From Micromonospora antibiotica (GTDB lineage Bacteria; Actinomycetota; Actinomycetes; Mycobacteriales; Micromonosporaceae), in assembly GCF_017599305.1 (NCBI RefSeq), contig NZ_JAGFWR010000026.1:1-64000 (forward strand): a stretch of 64,000 nucleotides of DNA. Reading direction: 5' to 3'. Each line of letters opens with the position of its first letter. The first letter of the stretch is position 1. Under the pieces are notes generated by a model that worked only from the letters and a program-made list of their open reading frames with translations, made no database searches and was not told where the DNA came from. Shown in pieces: positions 57,136 through 64,000 of this stretch. The translations under genes were made by a program, and so were the position numbers.

Positions 57136-58305
57136 GTGTCCACGACGCCGCCGCCGTACCACCGCACCGCCGTGCGGCCCGACTGGCGGGAGCTGCCCGT
57201 CGGCCTGCGGGACGCGGTCACCGCCCGCCTCGGTGCGCCGGTGGTCACGGCCCGGACCGCGACCGCGGGCTTCACCGGCGGCTTCGCCGCCGTGCTGGAG
57301 ACGGCAGCCGGCACCCGGGTCTTCGTCAAGGCCGCCGAGTTGGCCAGGCAACGCCACCTGGCCGACTGGTACGCCCGCGAGCTGGCCGTCCTCGCCCGGC
57401 TGCCGGCCGGCCTGCCGGTCCCCCGCCCACGCTGGGCGCTCGACGCGGCCGGTTGGTACGCGGTCGGCCTCGACGCCGTGGCCGGGCGGACGCCCCGCCT
57501 GCCCTGGGACCCGACCGAGCTGGCCGCCGTGCTCACCGGTTACGCCGAGGTGGCCGCCGCGCTGGTCGACCCGCCGGCCGCACTGACCGCCCTCGGCCTG
57601 CCCCGGTTGGCCCAGCTGGCCCGCGACGACATCCTCTGGTGGGGTGAGGTGGCCGCCGGCCGGGAGCCGATGCCCGCACTGCCCCCGGCGGCCCGCGACC
57701 GGCTACCCGACCTCGTCGCGCTGGAGTCCCGGCTGCCCGGCTACGCGGCAGCCGCACCCGGCCTGGCCCATGGTGACCTGCGGCTGGACAACGTGCTGCT
57801 CGACCCCGCCGGGCGGGCCTGGTTCTGCGACTGGAACTGGCTCTGCCACGGCCCCGCCTGGTTCGACCTGGCCGGCCTCCTGATCACCGGGTACGGCGAC
57901 CGGGTGGACCTGGATGCGGTCTTCGCCGCCCACCCGGCGGCGGCCGACGCCCCGCCCGACGCCCTGGACGTGACGCTTGCCGCCCTCTGCGGCTACTACC
58001 TCACCGCCGCCGGCCCGCCCCCGGCCGCCGCCTCCCCACCGGTTGCCGCCTCCCCGCCGGCTGATGCTCCCCCGCCGATTGGCGGTCCCCTGCCGGCTGG
58101 CGGCCTCTCAACGGTCGCCGGCTCCTCGGTGGCTGATTGCCTGACGGCGGCAGGCTGTTCCCCGGCGGCCGGGGGCTCCCCGGCGGCTGCCCAGGGGGCG
58201 GGCGGCCCGGGGGCGGCGGGCCCGTCCGCGCTGCTGGGAGTGCATCGACGGTTCAGCGGAGAGCAGGCTCTGCGCTGGCTCGCCGCCCGGCAGGGCTGGT
58301 GGTGA
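57136..58305 (+). CDS. Aminoglycoside phosphotransferase-like kinase
   Basis: The 389-residue protein kinase-like enzyme has the ATP-binding N-lobe (VFVKAAELARQRHLADWYARELAVL; Lys and Glu), the catalytic loop HGDLRLDNVLLD (Asp, Asn) and the metal-binding CDWNWLCHG. Residues about 300-365 form a Pro/Ala/Gly/Ser low-complexity insertion before a final helix (FSGEQALRWLAARQGWW). The substrate may be a small alcohol or sugar; antibiotic resistance cannot be inferred. The GTG is preceded by CACGAT 6 nt upstream. Confidence 0.85.
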   Translation: MSTTPPPYHRTAVRPDWRELPVGLRDAVTARLGAPVVTARTATAGFTGGFAAVLETAAGTRVFVKAAELARQRHLADWYARELAVLARLPAGLPVPRPRWALDAAGWYAVGLDAVAGRTPRLPWDPTELAAVLTGYAEVAAALVDPPAALTALGLPRLAQLARDDILWWGEVAAGREPMPALPPAARDRLPDLVALESRLPGYAAAAPGLAHGDLRLDNVLLDPAGRAWFCDWNWLCHGPAWFDLAGLLITGYGDRVDLDAVFAAHPAAADAPPDALDVTLAALCGYYLTAAGPPPAAASPPVAASPPADAPPPIGGPLPAGGLSTVAGSSVADCLTAAGCSPAAGGSPAAAQGAGGPGAAGPSALLGVHRRFSGEQALRWLAARQGWW

Positions 58306-58353
58306 CCGCCTGCCCCCGGCAGGGCTGGCCGGTCCGGGCGGGGGTGGGGCGTT

Positions 58354-58382
58354 TTGGCTCGTCCGGACCGACCTGGTAGCCT
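58354..58382 (+). promoter_or_regulatory. rpsT promoter
   Basis: TTGGCT (58354-58359) and TAGCCT (58377-58382) are separated by 17 nt, a good housekeeping promoter for a highly expressed gene. The leader of about 75 nt contains a 10-codon frame at 58393-58425 (GTG start, MAMTHARRAR). Confidence 0.7.
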
Positions 58383-58462
58383 GGCTTTTCGCGTGGCGAT
58401 GACGCATGCTCGTCGCGCGCGGTAATGCAGACCAAACCGAGCTATCAAGACGAGGCTGTCGC

Positions 58463-58729
58463 GTGGCGAACATCAAGTCCCAGATCAAGCGCAACCGGCA
58501 GAACGAGAAGCGCCGGCTGCGTAACAAGTCGGTCAAGTCGTCGCTGAAGACCGCCATCCGGAAGTTCCACGAGGCTGCGGAGGCCGGTGACGCCGAGAAG
58601 GCCACCGCCCTGATGCGTGACGCCGCCCGCAAGCTCGACAAGGCCGCCAGCAAGGGCGTCATTCACGCCAACCAGGCGGCCAACCGGAAGTCGGCCATCT
58701 CGAAGCGCGTCGGCTCGCTCTCGGCCTGA
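58463..58729 (+). CDS. rpsT: 30S ribosomal protein S20
   Basis: The 88-residue basic helical protein begins MANIKSQIKRNRQNEKRRLRN and has the KTAIRKFHEAAEAGD and GVIHANQAANRKSAISK helices of S20. The GTG start is preceded by ACGAGG. It binds 16S rRNA at the body of the 30S subunit. It is divergent from the holA-comEC block. Confidence 0.97.
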   Translation: MANIKSQIKRNRQNEKRRLRNKSVKSSLKTAIRKFHEAAEAGDAEKATALMRDAARKLDKAASKGVIHANQAANRKSAISKRVGSLSA

Positions 58730-58748
58730 CCGAGCGACCCAAACCCGA

Positions 58749-58783
58749 CCGTAGGCCCCGGAGCAGTGCTCCGGGGCCTACGG
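58749..58783 (+). terminator. Terminator of rpsT
   Basis: CCGTAGGCCCCGGAGCA mirrors TGCTCCGGGGCCTACGG around a single G, 20 nt past the stop. The rest of 58784-58903 has GGGTCTACC repeats and no gene. Confidence 0.85.
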
Positions 58784-58903
58784 CTTCGTACTTTCCGGGC
58801 CTCGACCCGTCGTCCGCGCTGTCTGCCGAGTCAGGTCCATCCGGGAGGGCCGGGCGGCGAGTCGGGTCTACCCGTGGGAGACGGGCGGGGCGGCGGGTCG
58901 GGT

Positions 58904-59416
58904 CTACCTGCGGGAGACGGGCGGGGGCGGCGAGTCGGCCGGCTCCCAGCGGGCAGGTGCGGTGGTGACCATCGCGCCCGGCAGGGCGTAGGGCACCCGG
59001 GCGCGTCCGACCACCGGCTCGACCTGCCGCCGGAACCGGTCCCGCTCCTGCTCCGGCACCAGCGCCGCCGAGTGGACCACCCGCTCGGCGACCTCGTCGT
59101 TGAGTTTCACCATGACCGCCACCGCCATCGGCAGCACCGGCACCGCCCACCAGTTGACCAACTCGGCCAGGGCAAGAAGCACCGCGAGCGCCACCGCCCC
59201 CTCGAAGAAGAGGAAGCAGAGCACCCCACCCGGGTTGACGAAGCGCAGGCCGAGCAGCCGGGCGTAGAGCGGTCGGTAACGTTGGTCGTCCGCCGGCACG
59301 GTCGACCATCCCGGCCGGCCGTGCCCCGTCACCGGGCGGGTGGAGCCGCTCACCGGCCGGTGCACGCCATCCACCTGCCGCAGGTGGCCGGCCGCCGGGC
59401 GGATCGGGCCGGTCAC
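58904..59416 (-). CDS. Two-TM membrane protein coupled to holA
   Basis: The 170-residue protein has a disordered N-terminus with RPVTGHGRPG-like repeats, a hydrophobic hairpin (GGVLCFLFFEGAVALAVLLALAELVNWWAVPVLPMAVAVMVKL) and a C-terminal cytoplasmic region (NDEVAERVVHSAALVPEQERDRFRRQVEPVVG). Its GTG overlaps the holA stop by 4 nt. Function is unknown. Confidence 0.72.
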   Translation of the reverse strand: MTGPIRPAAGHLRQVDGVHRPVSGSTRPVTGHGRPGWSTVPADDQRYRPLYARLLGLRFVNPGGVLCFLFFEGAVALAVLLALAELVNWWAVPVLPMAVAVMVKLNDEVAERVVHSAALVPEQERDRFRRQVEPVVGRARVPYALPGAMVTTAPARWEPADSPPPPVSRR

Positions 59417-60393
59417 CGGGCGGTGCCCTGCCGGGCGGCGGCGACCGAGAAGACCGCCTTTTCCAGGGCGTACGCCCGGTCGTCGGCACCGCCCTTGACC
59501 GCCGCGTTGCACTCGGCCGCCGCCCGCATCGCCTCGACCAGCCCTTCCGGTGTCCAGCCCCGGGCCCGCTGCTGGGCATTCTTGATCTTCCAGGCGGGCA
59601 TGCCGAGGGTGCTCGCCAACTGGTATGGATCACCCCGGCCGGCGGCTGCGACCCGGGCCACCGTCCGGACCCCGTCGGCGAGGGCGTCGGCGATCGGCAC
59701 CGGGTCGACCCCGACGTGCAGCGCCCAGCGCAACGCCTCCAGCGCGGCGGGGACGTCGCCGATCATGGTGGCGTCGGCGACGGTGAAGCCGCTCACCTCG
59801 ACCCGACCCCGGTAGTAGCGGGACACCGTGTCCGCGCCGATCCGCCCGTCGGTGTCGGCGATCAGCTGGGAGCAGGCGGCGGCCAACTCCCGCAGGTCGG
59901 TGCCGACGGCGGCGATCAACGCGTCGGCCGCGTCGTCGGTGCACCTGCCACCGCCCCGGCGGATCTCGTCGCGGACGAAAGCCACCCGCTCGCGGTGCCC
60001 CTTCAGCTTCGCCGCCGCGATGACCGTCGCCCCGGCGGCGCGTAGCCCGTCGGCGAACGCCTTGCCTTTGCCCCCGCCCAGGTGCAGCGCCACCAGCTGG
60101 ACGTCCGGGTCGGGGTTCTTCGCGTAGCCGAGCAGGGCGGTGACCAGGTCCTTGCGGGCATCCTGGGCGGACCGCAACACCAGCACCCGCCGCCCGCCGA
60201 ACAACGACGGGCTGAGCATCTCGGCGATCTCGCCGACGGCCAACGCCCCTGCCTGGTATTCCCGGACGTCGACCTCGGGGTCGACGCTACGGGCCTTCGC
60301 CACGGCTTCGCTCACCGCGCGCGTGGCGAGCAGCTCCTCGTCGCCGAGGACGAGCAGAATAGGAGCAAGGTCGACGCCGGTCACGTCGCTCAT
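59413..60393 (-). CDS. holA: DNA polymerase III delta subunit
   Basis: The 326-residue clamp-loader subunit starts APILLVLGDEELLATRAV (family: LLxGxExxL), has SLFGGRRVLVLRSAQD, the AALLA-like DLRELAAACSQLIADTDG, and a C-terminal collar domain (LRWALHVGVDPVPIADAL, LGMPAWKIKNAQQRARGW). It opens the sliding clamp. It starts at the ATG at 60393, 33 nt after a possible zinc-ribbon mini-gene. Confidence 0.94.
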   Translation of the reverse strand: MSDVTGVDLAPILLVLGDEELLATRAVSEAVAKARSVDPEVDVREYQAGALAVGEIAEMLSPSLFGGRRVLVLRSAQDARKDLVTALLGYAKNPDPDVQLVALHLGGGKGKAFADGLRAAGATVIAAAKLKGHRERVAFVRDEIRRGGGRCTDDAADALIAAVGTDLRELAAACSQLIADTDGRIGADTVSRYYRGRVEVSGFTVADATMIGDVPAALEALRWALHVGVDPVPIADALADGVRTVARVAAAGRGDPYQLASTLGMPAWKIKNAQQRARGWTPEGLVEAMRAAAECNAAVKGGADDRAYALEKAVFSVAAARQGTAR

Positions 60394-60425
60394 CTTGGCA
60401 CGGCTCGGCGGCTGATCGCGCCTGC

Positions 60426-60533
60426 TCATCGACGGCTGCGACGGCCCACCCCGCACTCAGCGCAAATATAGACATTTACCTCAATTGTCGGGCAGTGGGC
60501 GCAATATGGCTCTGATTCCGGATTTCCCTTCAC
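60426..60533 (-). CDS. Putative 35-residue zinc-ribbon microprotein
   Basis: GTG-initiated frame MKGNPESEPYCAHCPTIEVN then VYICAECGVGRRSRR. It has a CxxC-x9-CxxC arrangement (C11, C14, C24, C27) and a basic tail, like a minimal zinc ribbon. Codons are unusual for this genome (AAT, ATT, TAT, ACA, GTA are frequent). It lies between comEC and holA and could be translated with holA. It may instead be non-coding; no strong Shine-Dalgarno is seen. Confidence 0.45.
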   Translation of the reverse strand: MKGNPESEPYCAHCPTIEVNVYICAECGVGRRSRR

Positions 60534-60541
60534 CTTCGTCC

Positions 60542-60590
60542 GGCCTGCCCCGGGCCGGCCAGCCGCCCACCCCACCAGCCGGGGCAGGCC
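60542..60590 (-). terminator. Hairpin after comEC
   Basis: GGCCTGCCCCGG pairs with CCGGGGCAGGCC across 25 nt, beginning 29 nt past the comEC stop. Confidence 0.5.
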
Positions 60591-60618
60591 CGGAAGCACC
60601 GTTTCGTCCCACCCCTGG

Positions 60619-63030
60619 TCAGCGGCGACCCGGGGACAGACCCCGGCCGACCACTGCCAGCCGGCCGGACCGCAGCACCACCGCCACGTCCCCGTCGGTG
60701 TCGGTACGCAACACCCGGGCACCGGCTCGGGTGAGCCGATCCAGGATCACCGGACTCGGATGGCCGTAGTCGTTGTCGGCTCCCACCGGCACCAACGCGA
60801 CCACCGGCCGGACCGCATCGAGGAAGGCCGGCTCCTGGTATGCGCTGCCGTGGTGGGCCACCTTGAGCACCTCGGCCCGCAACGTCTGCGCCGGGGTCCG
60901 GTCCAGCAGTGCCCGCTGCTCCTCCGTCTCCGCGTCCCCCGGCAGCACGATGCGGACACCGGCCACGGTGGCCCGCAGGACGAGGGAGTTGTTGTTCGGG
61001 TCGGACCGGGTGCCCCGCATCGGATAGGGCGGACCGAGCGCGACCAACTCCACCCCACCCGACCGGTACGACCAGCCCGCCGCCGGCACCACCTGCCGCG
61101 CGGCACCGGCCGCGAGCGTCACCGACTCCCGTCCCGCCGCCGGCTCGGCCAACGCCGGGGCGACCACCATGGCCACCCGTCGGCCCCGGGACACCCCGGC
61201 CACACCCCCGACATGGTCGGCGTGGAAGTGGCTGACCACCAGCAGCGACACCTCCCGGATGCCGAGCCGGCGCAGGCAGCCGTCCACCGCCGACGGCTCC
61301 GGGCCGGCGTCCACCACCACCGCCCGGCCGGCCGTCACCGGCAGCACGAGGGCATCTCCCTGGCCGACGGCGCAGGCCACCACCACCCATCCGGGCGGCG
61401 GCCACCCGCCGGCGATCAGCCGGACCGGCAGGGTGCCCAGCACCACCGCCACCGCGCCGACCGCCACCAGCCGGCGGACCAACGGGCGGCGGACGGCCAG
61501 CAACAACCCCAGGGTCAGCCCGGCCAGCAGCAACGCGCCCGGCAGCCCGCCCGGCCAGGGCAGGGTGCCGGCCGGCAGACGGGCCCCGACCCGGGCCACG
61601 GTGACCAGCCACCAGGCCGGCCAGCTCGCCAACCAGGCGGTGAACTCCGCGCCGGCCGGCCACACCGGGGAGACGACCGCCGCTGCCACCCCCAGCACCG
61701 TGGCCGGGGCGATCGCCGGCACCACGAGCAGGTTCGCCGGTACGGCCACCAGGCTCACCGTGCCGGAAATGCCCGCCACCACCGGCCCACAGGCGAGCTG
61801 GGCCGCCGCCGGAACGGCGAGCGCCTCCGCCAACCCCGCCGGTACGCCCCGGCGACGCAGCCCGTCCCGCCAGCCCGGGGCGAGCAGCAGCAGCCCACCG
61901 GTGGCCAGGACGGACAGCGCGAAACCGGCGTCACCGGCCAGCTCCGGGTCGACCAGCACCAGCACGGCCACCGCCGCGGCCAACGCCGGCAGGGTCGCCC
62001 GGGGACGCCCGGCAGCCAACGCGGCCAGCCCGATCGCCCCCATGGTGGCCGCCCGGACCACGCTGGGCGAGGGGCGGACCAGGACGACGAAACCGAGCAG
62101 GGCGAGCCCACAGAGGATCACCGCCAGCCGGGGACCGGCCCGGACCCAGCGGGCCAGCAGCAGCACCGCGCCGACCACGATCGCCACGTTCGACCCGGAC
62201 ACCGCGTTGAGGTGGGTCATCCCGGTGGCCCGGAAGTCCTCCTCCACGGCGGCCGGCAACCGGCTGGTGTCCCCGACGACCAGGCCGGGCAGCAGACCAC
62301 CCTGGTCGGGCGGGAGCGGGGCGCAGGCCCGTTGCAGACCGGCCCGCAGGGTGCCGGCGGCACGCTGGAGCCACGGCGGTGGCCCGTGCGGCACCGGTGG
62401 ACCGGGCACGCTCAGCACGGCAGCGGTGAGATCACCGCCCCGGGGTGCGGCCAGCCGACCCTGGGCGGTCAGTCGCTGTCCGGGCAGCAGACCACGCCAG
62501 GTCGGGTCGGTGGCGAGCACGAGCACGCGTACCGGGGCCCGCAGGCGGTGCCCCTCGGGGTCGGTGAGCGTGGCCAGTTCCGCCGTGACGAGCAGGGTCG
62601 CCGGGCGGCCGGGTGCGCCGCGTACCGGGCGGGGATCGTCGCGGAGCACCAGGTCGGCGGTGACCCGGGCCCGGTCGTCGACCAGGGCACGCACCGGGGC
62701 GGCGTCCCGCACGTGCAGGCGGGCTCCGGTGGCGGTGCTGCCACAGACCACGCCGAGCAGCACGGCGACGGCGATCCAGCCGTACCGGCGGACCGGGGTG
62801 GCCGGGGTGCCCAGCACGCCGCACAGGTGCCCGGCGAGCAGCGCGGCGAGGACGGCGGCGGATGCGGCGAGCAGGACCGCCGTGCGGGTGGTGAGGTGCA
62901 GGCAGGTCAGCGCCGCCAGCCAGGCCGCCACCGCCAGCCCCGCCAGTCGCAGGTCGGGAACCCGATCGCTGGTGACCCCGTCAACGAGGACCGCGTTCCG
63001 GTCCAGGACCGGGTCGGGGCTCCCGGTCAC
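60619..63030 (-). CDS. comEC: ComEC/Rec2-type DNA-uptake channel with metallo-beta-lactamase domain
   Basis: The 803-residue protein has an N-terminal OB-like region, a competence membrane domain with TGMTHLNAVSGSNVAIVVGAVLLL and about ten hydrophobic segments (to about 540), and a C-terminal metallo-beta-lactamase domain (VVSHFHADHVGGVAGVSRG, LPGDAETEEQRALL, KVAHHGSAYQ). It is predicted to pass single-stranded DNA into the cell. The GTG overlaps the comEA stop by 4 nt. Whether the organism is naturally competent is not known from this. Confidence 0.93.
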   Translation of the reverse strand: MTGSPDPVLDRNAVLVDGVTSDRVPDLRLAGLAVAAWLAALTCLHLTTRTAVLLAASAAVLAALLAGHLCGVLGTPATPVRRYGWIAVAVLLGVVCGSTATGARLHVRDAAPVRALVDDRARVTADLVLRDDPRPVRGAPGRPATLLVTAELATLTDPEGHRLRAPVRVLVLATDPTWRGLLPGQRLTAQGRLAAPRGGDLTAAVLSVPGPPVPHGPPPWLQRAAGTLRAGLQRACAPLPPDQGGLLPGLVVGDTSRLPAAVEEDFRATGMTHLNAVSGSNVAIVVGAVLLLARWVRAGPRLAVILCGLALLGFVVLVRPSPSVVRAATMGAIGLAALAAGRPRATLPALAAAVAVLVLVDPELAGDAGFALSVLATGGLLLLAPGWRDGLRRRGVPAGLAEALAVPAAAQLACGPVVAGISGTVSLVAVPANLLVVPAIAPATVLGVAAAVVSPVWPAGAEFTAWLASWPAWWLVTVARVGARLPAGTLPWPGGLPGALLLAGLTLGLLLAVRRPLVRRLVAVGAVAVVLGTLPVRLIAGGWPPPGWVVVACAVGQGDALVLPVTAGRAVVVDAGPEPSAVDGCLRRLGIREVSLLVVSHFHADHVGGVAGVSRGRRVAMVVAPALAEPAAGRESVTLAAGAARQVVPAAGWSYRSGGVELVALGPPYPMRGTRSDPNNNSLVLRATVAGVRIVLPGDAETEEQRALLDRTPAQTLRAEVLKVAHHGSAYQEPAFLDAVRPVVALVPVGADNDYGHPSPVILDRLTRAGARVLRTDTDGDVAVVLRSGRLAVVGRGLSPGRR

Positions 63031-64000
63031 ACCGTCACCAGGTCCTTGAGCTGCTCGTACCGGGCATCGCCGATGCCGTCGACCTGACGCAGGTCGCCCA
63101 CGCTGCGGAAGCCGCCCTGCTGGTCGCGGTGGGTGAGGATGCGTTGGGCGAGCACCGGACCGACCCCGGGCAACGCGTCGAGCTGCGCCAACGTGGCGGT
63201 GTTGAGGTTGACCCGACCACCCGGCACACCCCCGCCCGGCGCGGCTGGGCCGGCCGCAGCGGCGTCCGGCCCGGTCGCGCCGGGCGGGGCGGTCACGCCG
63301 ACCAGGATCAGCTCGCCGTCGGCCACCTTCCGCGCCGGATTGAGCAACGCCACGTCGATGCCGGGCAGGGCACCGCCGGCCGCCTCGACCGCGTCGGCGA
63401 CCCGCGCCCCGGCCGGCACCCGGACGAGCCCGGGGCGGCGTACCTTGCCGGCCACCGCCACCACCAGCTCACCTGTCGGCTTCGGGGCCGGGCCCGACGC
63501 GGACCCGGCGGAGGACTCCGGCCCGGCCACCGCCGTCGCCGTCGGGACCGGTTCCGCCTCGGGGCGCGACCGCCAGGCCCAGAACCCGGCACCGAGCACC
63601 ACGACCACCGCCACGGCAGCCAACGCCCGGACACCGCGCCGGCCGGGGTCGAAGACAGCGGGGCCGGGCAGCCGACCGACCGACGCCGGGTCGTCACCGT
63701 CGGCGCGGGGCAGCCGGTCGGGGTCGAGTGCCTCGCGGCGGGACGCCCCACCACCCGGGGCCGGATCGTCCAGGTCTGCCTGACGCGACCGGTCGGCAGC
63801 GGGAAGGTCGACGACGCGCGCGCCCACCCCGGGTGAACCGCCGACGGGGAAACCACCGACCTCCGGTGAGGCGGCCCGGCGGGAGCTGGAGCCGCCGGCC
63901 GGGCCGGGCCGCCCGGCCGGCACCCCACCCGCGCCGTCGCCGGACGGTGCGCGAAGCCCGACCGCCGGCCGGTACGGGCGGGGTGGCGGCTCCGGCGGCC
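63027..64000 (-). CDS. comEA: ComEA-like DNA-binding protein (helix-hairpin-helix), open at the window edge
   Basis: A disordered cytoplasmic N-terminus rich in Pro/Gly/Asp is followed by one membrane segment (VRALAAVAVVVVLGAGFWAW), a SLBB domain (ELVVAVAGKVRRPGLVRVPAGARVADAVEAAGG in outline) and a C-terminal double HhH (GRVNLNTATLAQLDALPGVGPVLAQRIL). It should capture incoming DNA for ComEC. The frame has no stop up to base 64000, so the true start may lie outside; a GTG at 63923 is an internal candidate. Translation is coupled to comEC. Confidence 0.9.
   Translation of the reverse strand, partial: PPEPPPRPYRPAVGLRAPSGDGAGGVPAGRPGPAGGSSSRRAASPEVGGFPVGGSPGVGARVVDLPAADRSRQADLDDPAPGGGASRREALDPDRLPRADGDDPASVGRLPGPAVFDPGRRGVRALAAVAVVVVLGAGFWAWRSRPEAEPVPTATAVAGPESSAGSASGPAPKPTGELVVAVAGKVRRPGLVRVPAGARVADAVEAAGGALPGIDVALLNPARKVADGELILVGVTAPPGATGPDAAAAGPAAPGGGVPGGRVNLNTATLAQLDALPGVGPVLAQRILTHRDQQGGFRSVGDLRQVDGIGDARYEQLKDLVTV

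Noticed and set aside
57136..58305. Aminoglycoside resistance gene
   Set aside because: The kinase fold is shared by many metabolic enzymes; no resistance-specific signature or mobile context.
60760..63087. 775-codon plus-strand frame opposite comEC
   Set aside because: Mirror of the comEC coding frame; rich in His/Gln/Arg with no recognisable motif.

Overview
The window is very GC-rich with G/C-dominated third codon positions, GTG starts and the gene order of a high-GC actinobacterium. The blocks hrcA-dnaJ-rsmE, phoH-ybeY-CNNM-(cytidine-deaminase-like)-era-recO-uppS, glyS with a zinc ArsR sensor nearby, hemW, lepA, and rpsT-holA-comEC-comEA follow the order known from Mycobacterium tuberculosis and Streptomyces. 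Protein style and intergenic repeats suggest Micromonosporaceae, probably Micromonospora (inference). I saw no rRNA, tRNA, CRISPR array, prophage or biosynthetic gene cluster. About 60 protein genes are supported.

Layout. 1-8.3 kb: a partial minus-strand gene at the edge, dgt, ppdK, a GH20 hexosaminidase and a secreted C39-like peptidase. 8.4-12.4 kb: dusB and three tandem Tat-exported paralogs of unknown function. 12.6-15.4 kb: glyS and small membrane or monooxygenase-type proteins. 15.4-19.1 kb: a zinc uptake operon (znuA-znuC-znuB) behind a Zur-type box, followed by an SmtB/ArsR zinc sensor. 19.2-22 kb: two convergent secreted CBM2-SGNH esterases with opposite domain order. 22-27.4 kb: small membrane proteins, an epoxide-hydrolase-like enzyme, then a TPP riboswitch driving a YkoE-YkoD-YkoC ECF importer. 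27.5-34 kb: gnd, uppS, recO, a DUF4097 lipoprotein and an acyltransferase. 34-39.3 kb: era to phoH, with phoH carrying a 357-residue intein. 39.6-45.2 kb: serine hydrolase, HIT protein, rsmE, dnaJ and hrcA with a CIRCE operator. 45.3-49.7 kb: DUF4870 protein, hemW, enoyl-CoA hydratase, a lysozyme-like exported protein and a MOSC protein. 49.7-52.9 kb: a sugar ABC importer. 53-54 kb: two almost identical GlsB/YeaQ-type membrane proteins. 54.4-64 kb: lepA, a DUF4240 protein, a phosphotransferase, rpsT, holA, comEC and comEA (open to the window edge).

The strongest single find is the intein in phoH. It has Ala at position 1 but carries the Trp/Cys/Thr signature of mechanistic class 3 inteins, and it keeps both LAGLIDADG endonuclease motifs. 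Two window-wide patterns stand out. At least sixteen genes have a NANNNT -10 hexamer exactly 6-7 nt before the start codon and no Shine-Dalgarno sequence, which predicts leaderless transcripts. Eleven adjacent-gene junctions use a 4-nt GTGA stop/start overlap. Intergenic DNA is rich in short tandem repeats (16, 27, 33 and 44 bp units) and in long perfect palindromes.
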